A DNA stretch of 64,000 nt from Jiella flava. GTDB taxonomy: Bacteria > Pseudomonadota > Alphaproteobacteria > Rhizobiales > Rhizobiaceae. The notes beneath the pieces are model-generated. The model made no database searches, was not told where the DNA came from, and worked only from the letters and a program-made list of their open reading frames with translations. Positions 50,754 to 60,305 of this stretch are shown here, in pieces (the stretch's first letter is position 1; the number at the start of each line of letters is the position of its first letter). The stretch covers positions 1-64,000 of the forward strand of contig NZ_JAFMPP010000015.1 in NCBI RefSeq assembly GCF_017349315.1, read 5' to 3'. A program made the translations under genes and the position numbers.

Positions 50754-52149
50754 GCTCACCGCCCCTCGCTCACTGCGCGGCCGGCTGATCCTCTCGGCGA
50801 CCGCGCTTCTCGTCACCGCCGTGCTCGTCGCGGCTGGGCTGATCGGCCTGTCGCTCAACCGCTTCGTCACTGGACAGATCGATCAGCGGCTCGATGCCCA
50901 GGTGATGGCGCTGGCCTCGGCGCTGCAGCGCGACGGCAAGGGCGACCTGGTGCTGACCGCCTCCTTCGACGCACCGCCCTTCGACGATCCGCGTTCGGGC
51001 TGGTTTTGGCAGGTGCGCCAGAGCGACGGGACGATCGTCGCGCGCTCGTCGTCGGCGGCGCGCTGGCGCGACATCCGATTTTCGCTGATGTCCGTCGATC
51101 TGCCGCCACGCCCGCCGCATGCACCGCCGGGGCCGAGCCCCCGGCCGATGCGGGTCGACGGCGCGCGTGGTGGTCCTGAGCGCGGTGATCTGCATGGACG
51201 TGGCCTGACGATGGCGATCGGCGGGACGGAGGTGACGGTCGCGGCGGCTGCGCCCGAGCGGGCGATCTTCGGACCGTTGCGCGACGCGCTGATCCCGGTC
51301 GGCCTGGTCATGGCGGCGCTGGTCGCCGGGCTTCTGGTCGCGGTGTTCTGGCAGGTGCGGATCGGTCTGAAGCCGCTGCGCCGTCTGCGCGACGATCTCG
51401 CCGCGGTGCGCGGCGGGCGCCAGCGCTACGTGCCGGCCGACCAGCCGGCCGAGATCGCGCCGCTCGCCGCCGAACTCAACGCCCTGATCGACGAGACCAC
51501 CGCCAATCTGGAACGGGCCCGGCGCCATGTCGCCAATCTCGCCCATGGGCTGAAGACGCCGCTGGCAACGCTGCTTCTGACGCTCTCAGAGCCCGGCCGC
51601 GATCCGGACGGCGACGCGAGCGCGCTGGCGGGCGCCATGGACCGGCGCATCCGCCACCATCTCGGCCGCGCCCGCTCGGCGGCGGTCGGCGGTCCGGGCC
51701 GCAGCGCCCGGCCGATTGAACCGCATGTCGCCGATCTGGTGATCGGCCTGTCGCGCATTCACGCCGAGCGCGGACTGGCCTTTAACGTCGATCTGCCCGT
51801 GGAGGCGTCTGTCGCCTGCGAGCCGCAGGATCTCGACGAGATGCTCGGCAATCTCTTGGACAATGCCTGCAAATGGGCGGCGCATCAGGTTCGCGTCGGG
51901 GCCGCGCGGGCCGGCGGCAGCCATTGGCAGGTGACGATCGAAGACGATGGCGAGGGGATCGCCGCCGGGGAGGCAGAGCGGGTGATGGAGCCCGGCCGCC
52001 GCCTCGACGAAGCCACGCCCGGCCACGGCTTCGGCCTCACCATCACCCGGGAACTTGCCGAACTGTACGGTGGCGATCTGGCGATCGGCGCCTCGACCCT
52101 CGGCGGCGTCATGGCGACGCTGCGGCTGCCGGCGGCGCAGGGCGTTTGA
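50743..52149 (+). CDS. Sensor histidine kinase (QseC/PhoQ-like)
   Basis: 468 residues. Transmembrane helices at about 15-38 and 183-203 enclose a periplasmic domain that contains a Pro/Arg-rich stretch (DLPPRPPHAPPGPSPRPMRV). After a HAMP-like linker (GLKPLRRLRDDLAAVRGGRQ), the phosphorylated histidine is H268 in ARRHVANLAHGLKTPLATLL. ATP-binding boxes: N-box LGNLLDNACKWAAHQ, G1 IEDDGEGIAAGE, G2 PGHGFGLTITRELAELYGGD. It partners with the regulator whose gene it overlaps. The proline-rich sensor loop is curious beside a proline-rich exported protein gene. Signal unknown; cationic peptides or metals are typical of the family. Confidence 0.95.
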   Translation: MRRKLTAPRSLRGRLILSATALLVTAVLVAAGLIGLSLNRFVTGQIDQRLDAQVMALASALQRDGKGDLVLTASFDAPPFDDPRSGWFWQVRQSDGTIVARSSSAARWRDIRFSLMSVDLPPRPPHAPPGPSPRPMRVDGARGGPERGDLHGRGLTMAIGGTEVTVAAAAPERAIFGPLRDALIPVGLVMAALVAGLLVAVFWQVRIGLKPLRRLRDDLAAVRGGRQRYVPADQPAEIAPLAAELNALIDETTANLERARRHVANLAHGLKTPLATLLLTLSEPGRDPDGDASALAGAMDRRIRHHLGRARSAAVGGPGRSARPIEPHVADLVIGLSRIHAERGLAFNVDLPVEASVACEPQDLDEMLGNLLDNACKWAAHQVRVGAARAGGSHWQVTIEDDGEGIAAGEAERVMEPGRRLDEATPGHGFGLTITRELAELYGGDLAIGASTLGGVMATLRLPAAQGV

Positions 52150-52261
52150 CGCTGCCAAGTGCGTTGCCGGACGAGCCCACTTCGGATTTGGAAAAGCCTG
52201 CAAAACGAAACGGCGGGGGAAGCGATCGCCCCGGCCGTTTCGCGTCGTCGGTTGTCTTGTC

Positions 52262-52335
52262 GCCGTCGGGACGATGCGTCGATTCAAAGGGTGAGAGCGA
52301 CCTTTCCGCGTCCAATCGGACGCAGGGCGCTCTAT
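52262..52335. repeat. Partial copy of the intergenic repeat
   Basis: GATGCGTCGATTCAAAGGGT, GAGAGCGACC, then GCGTCCAATCGGACGCAGGG and GCGCTCTA: the flanking half of the repeat without the CCGAAAATCG hairpin. It lies between the convergent kinase and choV genes and touches the choV stop codon. Confidence 0.75.
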
Positions 52336-53384
52336 GCCGCGCCTTGATGCCGCTGCAGCGCGTCGACGATTTCCTGCGGGCCGATCTGGCCGAGGATCTT
52401 GCCGTTGCGGCTGACGACGACCGATCCGCGACCGCCGCTGACCGATTCCATAATCCGCTTGAGCGGTGTGGACGGGTCGGCCATCGCCGCGACATTGGCC
52501 GGGCTGGCATCGTCTTCCGAAATCGGCTTCATCACGTCGTTCGCTGTCAAGACATTGAGCGGGTTCATATGGGTGACGAAGTCGGAGACGTAGTCGTCCG
52601 CCGGCCGCAGGACGATGTCCTGGGCGGTGCCGATCTGGACGATCCGGCCACCTTCCATGATGGCGATCCGGTTGCCGATCTTGAACGCCTCGTCGAGATC
52701 GTGGCTGACGAAGATGATGGTCTTCTTCAGCTTTTGCTGCAGGTCGATCAGCTCGTCCTGCAGCCGGGTGCGGATCAAAGGATCGAGGGCCGAGAACGGC
52801 TCGTCCATCAGAAGGACCGGCGCGTCGGTGGCGAAAGCGCGGGCGAGGCCGACGCGCTGCTGCATCCCGCCGGACAGCTCTGAGACGCGCGAGTTGGCCC
52901 AGTCGGACAGGCCGACGAGTTCGAGCTGTTCGAGCGCCCGCTTGCGCCGCGCCGATTTCGATTGCCCGGCAAACTCCAGGCCGAGCGCGACGTTGTCGAC
53001 GACGGTGCGCCAGGGCAACAGCGCGAATTGCTGGAACACCATTGCCACTTCGTGCCGGCGCAATTCGCGCAGGCGCTTGGTCGAGCAGTCGCGCGGATCG
53101 ACCGGCTCGCGGCCGGTATCGACGACAACGCGGCCGCGGGCGACGGGCGCGAGACCGTTGACGGCCCGGATCAGCGTCGACTTGCCGGAGCCGGAAAGGC
53201 CCATCAGGACGGCGATCTCACCCCCGGCAACGTCGATCGAAGCGTTGGTGACGCCGAGGGTCGCGCTGGTTTCCTCGCGGATCTCGGCGCGGTTCCTGCC
53301 GGCGTCGGCCAGCTCCAGCGCCTTGTCGCGATTGCGGCCGAAGATGATCGAGACGTTCTGGAAGGATACGACAGGCTTGGTCAT
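52332..53384 (-). CDS. choV: Choline/glycine-betaine ABC transporter ATP-binding protein
   Basis: 350 residues. Walker A LMGLSGSGKSTLIRAVNGL, Q-loop AMVFQQFALLPWRTVVDN, signature ELSGGMQQRVGLARAFA, Walker B LLMDEPFSALDPLIRTR, H-loop FVSHDLDEAFKIGNRIAIM. A C-terminal CBS-like segment (NVLTANDVMKPISEDDASPA; SGGRGSVVVSRNGKILGQIG) is characteristic of ProV/OpuAA-type ATPases and may sense ionic strength. The N-terminal ISIIFG-type start (VSIIFGRNRDKALELADAGR) matches ChoV of rhizobia. Its ATG overlaps the choW stop (ATGA). Confidence 0.94.
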   Translation of the reverse strand: MTKPVVSFQNVSIIFGRNRDKALELADAGRNRAEIREETSATLGVTNASIDVAGGEIAVLMGLSGSGKSTLIRAVNGLAPVARGRVVVDTGREPVDPRDCSTKRLRELRRHEVAMVFQQFALLPWRTVVDNVALGLEFAGQSKSARRKRALEQLELVGLSDWANSRVSELSGGMQQRVGLARAFATDAPVLLMDEPFSALDPLIRTRLQDELIDLQQKLKKTIIFVSHDLDEAFKIGNRIAIMEGGRIVQIGTAQDIVLRPADDYVSDFVTHMNPLNVLTANDVMKPISEDDASPANVAAMADPSTPLKRIMESVSGGRGSVVVSRNGKILGQIGPQEIVDALQRHQGAA

Positions 53385-54220
53385 CGACCCTTCTCCTCGA
53401 CCCGGAAGAAGCGATCGAGAATGATCGCCAGCAGCACGATGGCGAGGCCGGATTCGAAGCCGTCGCCGACATTGATGGCGTTGAGCGCGCGCAGCACCGG
53501 GACGCCGAGGCCGGGGGCGCCGACGAGCGCCGCGATCACCACCATCGACAGGGACAGCATGATCGTCTGTGTGAGACCGGCCATGATTTGGGGGAGCGCG
53601 TAGGGGATCTCGACCTTGAGCAACCGCTGCATCGGGGTCGCGCCGAAGGCGTCACCGGCCTCGAGAAGCTGGGTTGGGGTCGAGGCGATGCCGAGGCGGG
53701 TGAGGCGGATCGAGGCGGGCAGGGAGAAGATCACCGTTGCGACGAGGCCGGGTACCATGCCGAGGCCGAACAGGATCAGCGCCGGGATCAGATAGACGAA
53801 GGTCGGAATGGTCTGCATCAGATCGAGGATCGGGCGCAGGATCACATAGACCCATTCGCGCCGGGCCGCCGCGATGCCGAGCGGCACACCGATGATCATG
53901 CAGGTCGCCGTGGCCGCGATGACCAGCGCCAGCGTCTGAGTGGTGTCGTCCCAATAGCCGAGATTGATGATCAGCAGGAAGCCGAACAGAGTGAAAATGA
54001 CAGGGACAATCGACCGGCGGGCGAACCAGGCGATCGCGCAGAAAGCGGCGACCACGACGAAGGGGTTCGGCCAGGTCAAGACGAACAAAATGCCGTCGAT
54101 TACCGCCTGAAGAAAGGCGGTCAGGCCGTCAAAAACGGGGGTGAAGTTCGCCGTCAACCAGTCGACGAAACTCTCGGCATATTGGCCGATGGGCAAATGG
54201 TGAGCTTCAAGCCATTCCAC
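53381..54220 (-). CDS. choW: Choline ABC transporter permease
   Basis: 279 residues from a GTG at 54,218-54,220, chosen because EWLEAHHLPIGQYAESFVDW is the usual ChoW beginning and the length fits; the frame is open further upstream to 54,325. Six or seven membrane helices. The ABC permease loop is TPTQLLEAGDAFGATPMQRL, followed by KVEIPYALPQIMAGLTQTIM. It forms the channel with ChoV and receives substrate from ChoX. It overlaps choV by four bases and follows choX by 130 bases. Confidence 0.92.
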   Translation of the reverse strand: MEWLEAHHLPIGQYAESFVDWLTANFTPVFDGLTAFLQAVIDGILFVLTWPNPFVVVAAFCAIAWFARRSIVPVIFTLFGFLLIINLGYWDDTTQTLALVIAATATCMIIGVPLGIAAARREWVYVILRPILDLMQTIPTFVYLIPALILFGLGMVPGLVATVIFSLPASIRLTRLGIASTPTQLLEAGDAFGATPMQRLLKVEIPYALPQIMAGLTQTIMLSLSMVVIAALVGAPGLGVPVLRALNAINVGDGFESGLAIVLLAIILDRFFRVEEKGR

Positions 54221-54351
54221 GGGCTGCAATGTCCTCTTGGTTTTGAATGGAGAAGTGTCGGTGGGCGACCACCGCCACATCAAGAGGACCGGCCGCACCG
54301 GCCGATCCTTGCATTGATGCTTCAACGGAAGAGCATTGGCCGCCCGCCAGA

Positions 54352-55317
54352 TCAGGAGGCCATGCCGAGCGACTTCTCGACCGCCGGCAACGCGGGCTTG
54401 CCGTCGAGGGTCTCGACGCCGTCAAGCCAGGTTTTCAGGACGTCCGAGTGCGCCTTCATCCAGTCGGAAGCCGACTTTTGCGGCTTTTCCTTCTTGTCGA
54501 GGATGCCGGCCATGATGCGGTTTTCCATGTCGACGTTGAAGACGAGGTTCTTCAGGAGCTTGCCGACATTCGGGCAGTCCTTGACGTAGCCCTTCCGGGT
54601 CACGGTGTAGACCGTCGCACCGCCGTAATTCGGGCCGAACGTGTCGTCGCCGCCGGTCAGATACTCGATTTTGAAGTCGGTGTTCATCGGATGCGGCGCC
54701 CAGCCGAGGAAGACGATCGGCTTCTTCGATTTCACGGCGCGGGCGACCTGCGAGAGCATGCCCTGCTCGGAGGACGCAACCAGCTTGAACTTGCTAAGGT
54801 CGAACTCGTTTTTCTTGATCATGCCGAGAACGAGCGAGTTGCCGTCGTTCCCCGGCTCGATGCCGTAGATCTTGTAATTCAGCTGCTTGCCGAATTTATG
54901 GATGTCGGAGAAGTCGTGCAGCCCCTTGTCATAGAGGTATTTCGGCACGGCGAGGGTGTATTTTGCACCTTCCAGATTGGTCTGGACGCGTTCGATCGTG
55001 CCGTTGTCGACATACTTTTTGATCGGCTCGGCTTGGGCCGGCATCCAGTTGCCGAGGAAGACGTCGAGATTGTTGTCTGCCAGCGACGCGAAGGTCACCG
55101 GCACCGACAAGATCTTGACGTTCGGATCGTAGCCCATGCCCTTCAAGAGATTGGAGATGACGGCCGTGGTCGAGGTGATGTCGGTCCAGCCAACATCCGA
55201 CAAACGAACCGTCTTGCAGCTTTCTGCGTCAGCTGCCGCTGCTGTCGGTGCAACGGCAGGCAGCATCATGAAGGTTGCTCCGACGAGCGCGCCTAGAGCC
55301 TTCAGATTCCGGTTCAT
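54352..55317 (-). CDS. choX: Choline ABC transporter substrate-binding protein
   Basis: 321 residues from the ATG at 55,315-55,317; open frame upstream is not coding. A signal peptide (to about residue 28, AAAADA) precedes an OpuAC-type binding protein: CKTVRLSDVGWTDITSTTAV, LDVFLGNWMPAQAEPIKKYV, KPIVFLGWAPHPMNTDFKIE, and NYGGATVYTVTRKGYVKDCP. The aromatic residues within GNWMP and GWAPHPM form the cage that binds the quaternary ammonium group. It is the first gene of choXWV. No betaine-aldehyde or choline-oxidase genes are in the window, so the fate of choline (osmoprotection or catabolism) is open. Confidence 0.95.
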   Translation of the reverse strand: MNRNLKALGALVGATFMMLPAVAPTAAAADAESCKTVRLSDVGWTDITSTTAVISNLLKGMGYDPNVKILSVPVTFASLADNNLDVFLGNWMPAQAEPIKKYVDNGTIERVQTNLEGAKYTLAVPKYLYDKGLHDFSDIHKFGKQLNYKIYGIEPGNDGNSLVLGMIKKNEFDLSKFKLVASSEQGMLSQVARAVKSKKPIVFLGWAPHPMNTDFKIEYLTGGDDTFGPNYGGATVYTVTRKGYVKDCPNVGKLLKNLVFNVDMENRIMAGILDKKEKPQKSASDWMKAHSDVLKTWLDGVETLDGKPALPAVEKSLGMAS

Positions 55318-55480
55318 ACGGTTCTCCTGTGATACTTGTATAATGAAGTTGTGTTGACGCAGGAGCGACAACTCGCGGGAAATATCACTCCCTCGACCGG
55401 TTGCGCGCAACCTACTGGGGGAGTTCGTTGCAGATAATTCATTCGCTCGGACATAAGGGTGTGTCCGAAAGGTGTTTCGT

Positions 55481-55891
55481 CTACCCCTGAGGCGGACGGG
55501 ATTTGCGCATTGGCCTGAGCCCGATGGACAAAGGTACCGGCGGCACCACGTCATCGACGACCTGCGACGAAACCTTGGGATCGTTGCTGCGATGCCGCCG
55601 CACGGCCAAGCCTTGTGTCGTCGGGCAAAGCACGCATGGCGGGCGCCGAGATGCGATTCCGGCGGACAATGATGTGCCTGTTTTGGCAAGGCGCGACCGA
55701 CGGTCCGGCCCGATAAGGTTCTGAGAGCCGGCCGTGCCGGCCGACGGAACCTGCTGGACGGCGACCGGGAGGCTCCCGGCCTCGGCGACGTCTGCGCGGG
55801 GCGAAAGGCCGATGCCGACAATCATGAGGCCGAGGGAGAGAAGCCTCAAGACCAAAAGAGCTTGGGTCTTTCGCAACAAGATCTGCGGCAC
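55481..55891 (-). CDS. Doubtful hypothetical protein
   Basis: Up to 136 residues from a GTG at 55,889-55,891, with GGGG about nine bases upstream. The N-terminus looks like a signal or membrane segment (RKTQALLVLRLLSLGLMIVG), but the rest is Arg/Pro/Ser-rich without recognisable pattern. It could be a real lineage-specific exported protein or a chance frame in GC-rich DNA. No other candidate gene occupies 55,318-56,105. Confidence 0.3.
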   Translation of the reverse strand: MPQILLRKTQALLVLRLLSLGLMIVGIGLSPRADVAEAGSLPVAVQQVPSAGTAGSQNLIGPDRRSRLAKTGTSLSAGIASRRPPCVLCPTTQGLAVRRHRSNDPKVSSQVVDDVVPPVPLSIGLRPMRKSRPPQG

Positions 55892-56014
55892 GGATGCCCC
55901 GCGGGATCGTTAAGGATGCGCAAAGATTGCACAGGCACAAAGCAAGTGCAATCGATCGCCGCGTGGTCGTTTGTCAGATTGCCTTGGCGACAGGGTGCGG
56001 GGCTCTTGTATCGC

Positions 56015-56105
56015 GCGTTCCGAAAATCAAAATCGATTTTCGGGCCGATGGGCCGGCTGAATAACAGGGCGCGTCCCTTGTGCGTCCTTTCAGACCCACG
56101 GCGCC
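56015..56105. repeat. Palindromic intergenic repeat
   Basis: CCGAAAATC, AAAAT, CGATTTTCGG (56,020-56,043), followed by GGCGCGTCCCTTGTGCGTCC, a worn flanking part. It ends at the stop codon of the autotransporter-type gene. Confidence 0.7.
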
Positions 56106-57350
56106 CTAGAAGTCCCAGCTGGAGGACAGACGCAGGGTTTTCGGCCGCCCTTCGGCGATCGGCTGGGATTCGACGTCGAGGTCGAGCGCCACCTCGTCGA
56201 ACAGCTTGACGCTGGTACCGATATCGAGGCGCAGCGTCCGTCTGGCGCTGAAGCTGCCTTCGGCCATGCCCGAGGCATTGCCGTTGAGGGCCGTGAGTCG
56301 GGCGTCGGCGCGTCGATCGAGGGAATAGCCGAATTCAACGCCGGCCTTCGGTTCGAGATGGATCCAGTCGGGCAGTTGGCGCAGCGGCAACTGGGCCTTG
56401 AGGCCGATGGTGCCGGATAGGCTCGAGGTCTGTTGAGCCGACAGGTGATAATCGGCCCCGTCGATTCGCTCATAGGTCGGGCCGAGGCGGATCGTCTGGC
56501 CGGCGGCGGTGAGATAGGGCGACAGCTTCAGATCGCCGAAATGCTCGACCCGGCCGACGGAGAGAGTGGCGAAGGCGCCGTAGCCGCTCGAATCGGCCGA
56601 GCCGGAGAGAGCGTCGGTGGTGCCGTCGACCCGGTCGCTGATACCGATGCGAGAGGCGCCGATCGCCGCTTCAGCAAAACTCGACTTGCTCGGATGCAGC
56701 GACACATAAGTGGCCACCGAACCGAGCGCAGCGCGGCCGACCGTTCGGCCTTGAGACACAATGGTGCTGCCATTCGATCCGCCGATGGCAAAACCGACGG
56801 CCAAATCGGCGGCAAGGCGCGCGTCGAGCCCGGCCGACAAATTGGTCTCGACGCGTTGGTAGCCGTGGCCCGAATCGTCAGGATCGTCCCGGGCGAGCGT
56901 TACGGCGCCCCGCGTCCAGGCTCTCCCGGCATTGGCGCAATTGTCGTCGGTGCTGTTCTTCAGCGTCTTCGATCGGCTGGTCGTGGCGTCGTCGTCGATC
57001 AGTGCCTGCCAGGAGTCTGTCGCCTCCGTCTGGCCAACCGAGACATTGACGGCGAGCGGGCCGCAGGCGTCGTTGCGCAGGCCTTCCAGATGGCTTTGGA
57101 GATTGGCGGTCTGCCCCTTCTCCAAGCGCATGGCCAAGGCGCTCTGCCGGCTGACCGTCGATAGGGCAAAGGATTGCGTGTCGTCATCGAGGTCGTCGGC
57201 GTGGGCGGCGGGCGTGTCGAAGGGCACCGTCAGCCCGGCAAGAATCAGGGCGGCGAGCGTCGAGGCGAGGCCGAAACCGAGGCCCCAACCTGCGGTCCGT
57301 CGCTTTCGTGTCGAAACCTTGCATGGCTGCAGGGTGGCACTGGTCGTCAT
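56106..57350 (-). CDS. Autotransporter-type outer-membrane beta-barrel protein without passenger
   Basis: 414 residues from the ATG at 57,348-57,350. A long positively charged leader (KVSTRKRRTAGWGLGFGLAS, then TLAALILAGLTVPF) suggests an extended signal peptide. Residues about 45-140 are polar, with two cysteines (RNDACGPL, DDNCANAG). From about residue 150 to the end, alternating amphipathic strands (VETNLSAGLDARLAADLAVG; YGAFATLSVGRVEHFGDLKL; PKAGVEFGYSLDRRADARLT) lead to a terminal phenylalanine (LRLSSSWDF), the outer-membrane sorting signal. This matches the autotransporter barrel domain, but no secreted passenger is present. It may be a stand-alone porin-like barrel or the remnant of a larger adhesin. 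Confidence 0.8.
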   Translation of the reverse strand: MTTSATLQPCKVSTRKRRTAGWGLGFGLASTLAALILAGLTVPFDTPAAHADDLDDDTQSFALSTVSRQSALAMRLEKGQTANLQSHLEGLRNDACGPLAVNVSVGQTEATDSWQALIDDDATTSRSKTLKNSTDDNCANAGRAWTRGAVTLARDDPDDSGHGYQRVETNLSAGLDARLAADLAVGFAIGGSNGSTIVSQGRTVGRAALGSVATYVSLHPSKSSFAEAAIGASRIGISDRVDGTTDALSGSADSSGYGAFATLSVGRVEHFGDLKLSPYLTAAGQTIRLGPTYERIDGADYHLSAQQTSSLSGTIGLKAQLPLRQLPDWIHLEPKAGVEFGYSLDRRADARLTALNGNASGMAEGSFSARRTLRLDIGTSVKLFDEVALDLDVESQPIAEGRPKTLRLSSSWDF

Positions 57351-57872
57351 GGTCCGCTCGTCTTCGCAGTTGCGAGAATTCGCCCTTCGAAGGACACTTG
57401 CGCTGGTTAACGAGCGGTTAATTTGGGTGCCACTCACCGCGACGTGAAGCCACCGCAGCCGATTGCGCGGTTCGCCGGTGAGATCGTCAGTCACTCTTCA
57501 AATGGCGTGGTTTTTCAGAAATCTAAGGGCGGCCATCGGTCGGAGCCGAAGGTGGGGCGGGTCGGCCTTGCTCAGGCTCTTTGCCAGCGCTGCGATGCAC
57601 CAAAGTCACGATTACCGTTAGGGAATATTTTGCCCCTTTGACGTGTTTTTCCTTTGAATAAGCGTTTTCAGTGTCTGATTCTGAGCCTGGGTCAGGCCGC
57701 CAGCCGGAGCCGATCGTCGTGCTTGCGGTCATGCTGTTGACACCCGTCTGACCGCAGTGCGCGCGGCGGCGCCGGGCACCGTGCCGTGTGAAACGCGCGG
57801 GATGTGTTTTGAGGCCTCGGCCTCGGCGTCGCGCTTGGCCGAAGCTTGCGTCCCCTCAGTCGGGCGGGGGGC
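57351..57872. other. Long spacer between the barrel gene and prs
   Basis: 522 bases. It holds AT-rich stretches near 57,600-57,665 (AATATTCCC; TTTTTCCTTTGAATAAGCG) that may include the barrel-gene promoter. No tRNA, repeat copy or credible gene was found. Confidence 0.45.
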
Positions 57873-58805
57873 TCAGTCGAACAGGCTGGAGACGGATTCT
57901 TCGGACGCGGTGCGGGCGATCGCCTCGCCAAGCAGGTTGGCCGTGGTGATGACGCGGATGTTTCCGGCGCCCCGGATCGCCTTGGTCGGCAGGATCGAAT
58001 CGGTGATCACCAGCTCTTTCAGGCTCGACGCGGTGATGCGCGAGACCGCGCCGCCGGACAGGACGCCATGGGTGATATAGGCCGAAGCGCTGATCGCGCC
58101 GGCCTTCATTAGGGCGTCTGCGGCGTTGCACAGGGTGCCGCCGGAATCGATAATGTCGTCGATCAGGATGCAGTTGCGTCCGGTGACGTCGCCGATGATG
58201 TTCATCACCTCCGATTCGCCCGGCCGGTCGCGGCGCTTGTCGACGATGGCGAGCGGGGCGTCGAGACGCTTGGCCAGCGCCCGGGCGCGCACCACGCCGC
58301 CGACATCCGGCGAGACGACCATCAGATTCGACAGATCCTGGTGTTCCTTGATGTCGCGGGCAAGCAGCGGCACCGCGAAGAGGTTGTCGGTCGGAATGTC
58401 GAAGAAGCCCTGGATCTGGCCGGCATGGAGATCGAGGGTCATTACCCGATCGGCGCCCGCTTCGGTAATCAGATTGGCAACCAGCTTGGCCGAGATCGGG
58501 GTGCGGCCGTTGGCCTTGCGATCCTGCCGGGCGTAGCCGAAATAGGGCAGCACGGCGGTGATCCGCCGCGCCGAGGCTCGCCGCATCGCGTCGATGATGA
58601 TCAAGAGCTCCATCAGGTGATCGTTCGCCGGATAGGAGGTCGACTGGATGACGAAGACGTCCTCGCCGCGCACGTTTTCCTGGATCTCGACGAAGATTTC
58701 CTGGTCGGCAAAGCGCCGGACCATGGCGTCGCCCAGCGGCAGCTCCAGATATTGCCCAATGGCTTCAGCCAGGGAACGGTTGGAATTGCCGCTGAACAGC
58801 TTCAT
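57873..58805 (-). CDS. prs: Ribose-phosphate pyrophosphokinase
   Basis: 310 residues from the ATG at 58,803-58,805 ([20 protein letters not shown]), the usual length for the family. It makes PRPP from ribose 5-phosphate and ATP for nucleotide, histidine and tryptophan synthesis. Motifs: [20 protein letters not shown] (catalytic flexible loop and ATP site), [38 protein letters not shown], and the PRPP-binding [20 protein letters not shown]. Single gene with its own spacer on both sides. Confidence 0.98.
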   Translation of the reverse strand: MKLFSGNSNRSLAEAIGQYLELPLGDAMVRRFADQEIFVEIQENVRGEDVFVIQSTSYPANDHLMELLIIIDAMRRASARRITAVLPYFGYARQDRKANGRTPISAKLVANLITEAGADRVMTLDLHAGQIQGFFDIPTDNLFAVPLLARDIKEHQDLSNLMVVSPDVGGVVRARALAKRLDAPLAIVDKRRDRPGESEVMNIIGDVTGRNCILIDDIIDSGGTLCNAADALMKAGAISASAYITHGVLSGGAVSRITASSLKELVITDSILPTKAIRGAGNIRVITTANLLGEAIARTASEESVSSLFD

Positions 58806-59261
58806 CTTTTTCTTTCCAGTCGAACGGAGGGCGGATTGATCGTGGTGGCGCAAGCTGCAGTTCCTTCCGGACAAGGACCGTTGCGTGGGGCTTCGAAAGG
58901 CCTGATGTCAGGCCGTGTAGACGAGAACATGGCGACCGTCGTCTCCGCCCCTTGCCAACCTGCCGCTCCGGATGTGTCGGGCATTGACGCCGTCGGATCG
59001 CGGAGACCAGTGCCGGCGGGGCGGCACGACATCCGCCTCATCTTCGTCCGATCTTCGCTGGACGCTCTAGCAGCCTTCGCCAAATCTTCAACCCGACTCG
59101 TGATGCGGGATATATCAAGGTAAAGGGGAGTCGCAATCCGAACTCATACCAGGTCAGGATTGTTTCTTCCTGAAGGTAAATCTTAAGATTGCTGAAGCGT
59201 TGTGCCGCGAGGCGGAAAGCGGCGTTCTGTGACGTCTATTCTGGCGGGCGTCGAAGGGTGT
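58806..59261. other. Spacer upstream of prs, nothing recognised
   Basis: 456 bases between prs and the proline-rich lipoprotein gene, both on the minus strand. It should contain the prs promoter; no clear sigma-factor boxes, repeats or RNA structures stood out. Confidence 0.45.
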
Positions 59262-60305
59262 TCAGCTGATGTCGGCCGGCAGACTGGTGGTCTGGCGCAT
59301 CGTTTCGGCCGCGACCTTCCGCAAGGTGTCGAAGTCGATCCTCGACCAGGGATCGGGGCTGGTCCCGGCGACGCGTTCCTGGCCCTGGAAGCGATGGACG
59401 CGCTGATCGTTGTGGTCGAGAACATCCCAGACATAGACGAGGACGGTTTGATTGCCCTCGGCGAAAGCGGAGAAGTAACCCTTCAGGCGGAGCGGCCCGA
59501 CCGGTCCGCTGGCCGGGCGGATTTCGACATTGGTGCGGCTGGCTTCTTCCGACAGCGCCCGGGCGAGCAGCTCGGCGTCCTTTTGCGGGGCGCCGACCAC
59601 CGGCAGGAACTGGATCTCGCGCCGTGCTGAGCCTGGCTGCGCGGTGCCTCGCATGGCGGCAGGGCGCAGCGGCGCCGGATTCGTCGTCGGCGGGGCGAGG
59701 GCGGCCTGGCGCTGTTCGGGCTGCGGCTCGGGGCTCAGCGGCTGGTCGGCTGCCGGTTCTTCATCGATTCGCGGCAGGCGCCGTGGCGGGCTGGCCGGCG
59801 GCTCGCCGTCGGCGACGCGCGTCGTCGCCGGCTCGGGGATCCGAGTCTGGACTTGGGTCTGGGCGAGATCTGCCTCCGGCAGGTGCGGCTGCGGGCGATG
59901 CGGCGTCGCGACCGGCTGTGGCCCGGTCTCCCAGCGCAATCTGGTCGTGCCACGGCTTGCGGTTTCCTGGCGCGACGGCTCGTAGCGTGGTGTTTCATAG
60001 CGCGGAGCGGTGTCGGCGTCTCGCGGTGGTGGCGGCGCCAGCGGACTCTCGCTGATCGGCTCGGAAGGCGGTAGCGGTTCGGCGGCGACCCGTCCGACGG
60101 GGCTCGGACGCAGTGGCGCGGCCGAGCGGAGCGCCAAGGTCGAGGCGGGCGGAGCGCCGAGCGCCAAGGTCGAGCCGATGTTTTCGGGCGGGACCGGGCC
60201 GTTCGGGCCCATGGCGATGTCGATGTCGGAGCCCGTACAACCGGACAACAGCGCCCCGACGCCCACGGCGACGAGCGGTCCGAATCTGGCGATTTTCGTT
60301 GCCAC
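59262..60305 (-). CDS. Proline/arginine-rich lipoprotein
   Basis: 347 residues from a GTG at 60,303-60,305 with GGAG seven bases upstream. Signal sequence with lipobox LLSGC (Cys23). Residues about 35-230 are low-complexity, rich in Pro, Arg, Glu and Thr (PPRDADTAPRYETPRYEPSR). The C-terminal 110 residues look folded: REIQFLPVVGAPQKDAELLA, NVEIRPASGPVGPLRLKGYF, VLVYVWDVLDHNDQRVHRFQ, and ending VAAETMRQTTSLPADIS. I recall proteins of this plan as conserved Rhizobiales hypothetical lipoproteins near the lgt-pgeF region. Perhaps an envelope-spanning linker with a periplasmic sensing or binding head; function unknown. Confidence 0.82.
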   Translation of the reverse strand: MATKIARFGPLVAVGVGALLSGCTGSDIDIAMGPNGPVPPENIGSTLALGAPPASTLALRSAAPLRPSPVGRVAAEPLPPSEPISESPLAPPPPRDADTAPRYETPRYEPSRQETASRGTTRLRWETGPQPVATPHRPQPHLPEADLAQTQVQTRIPEPATTRVADGEPPASPPRRLPRIDEEPAADQPLSPEPQPEQRQAALAPPTTNPAPLRPAAMRGTAQPGSARREIQFLPVVGAPQKDAELLARALSEEASRTNVEIRPASGPVGPLRLKGYFSAFAEGNQTVLVYVWDVLDHNDQRVHRFQGQERVAGTSPDPWSRIDFDTLRKVAAETMRQTTSLPADIS

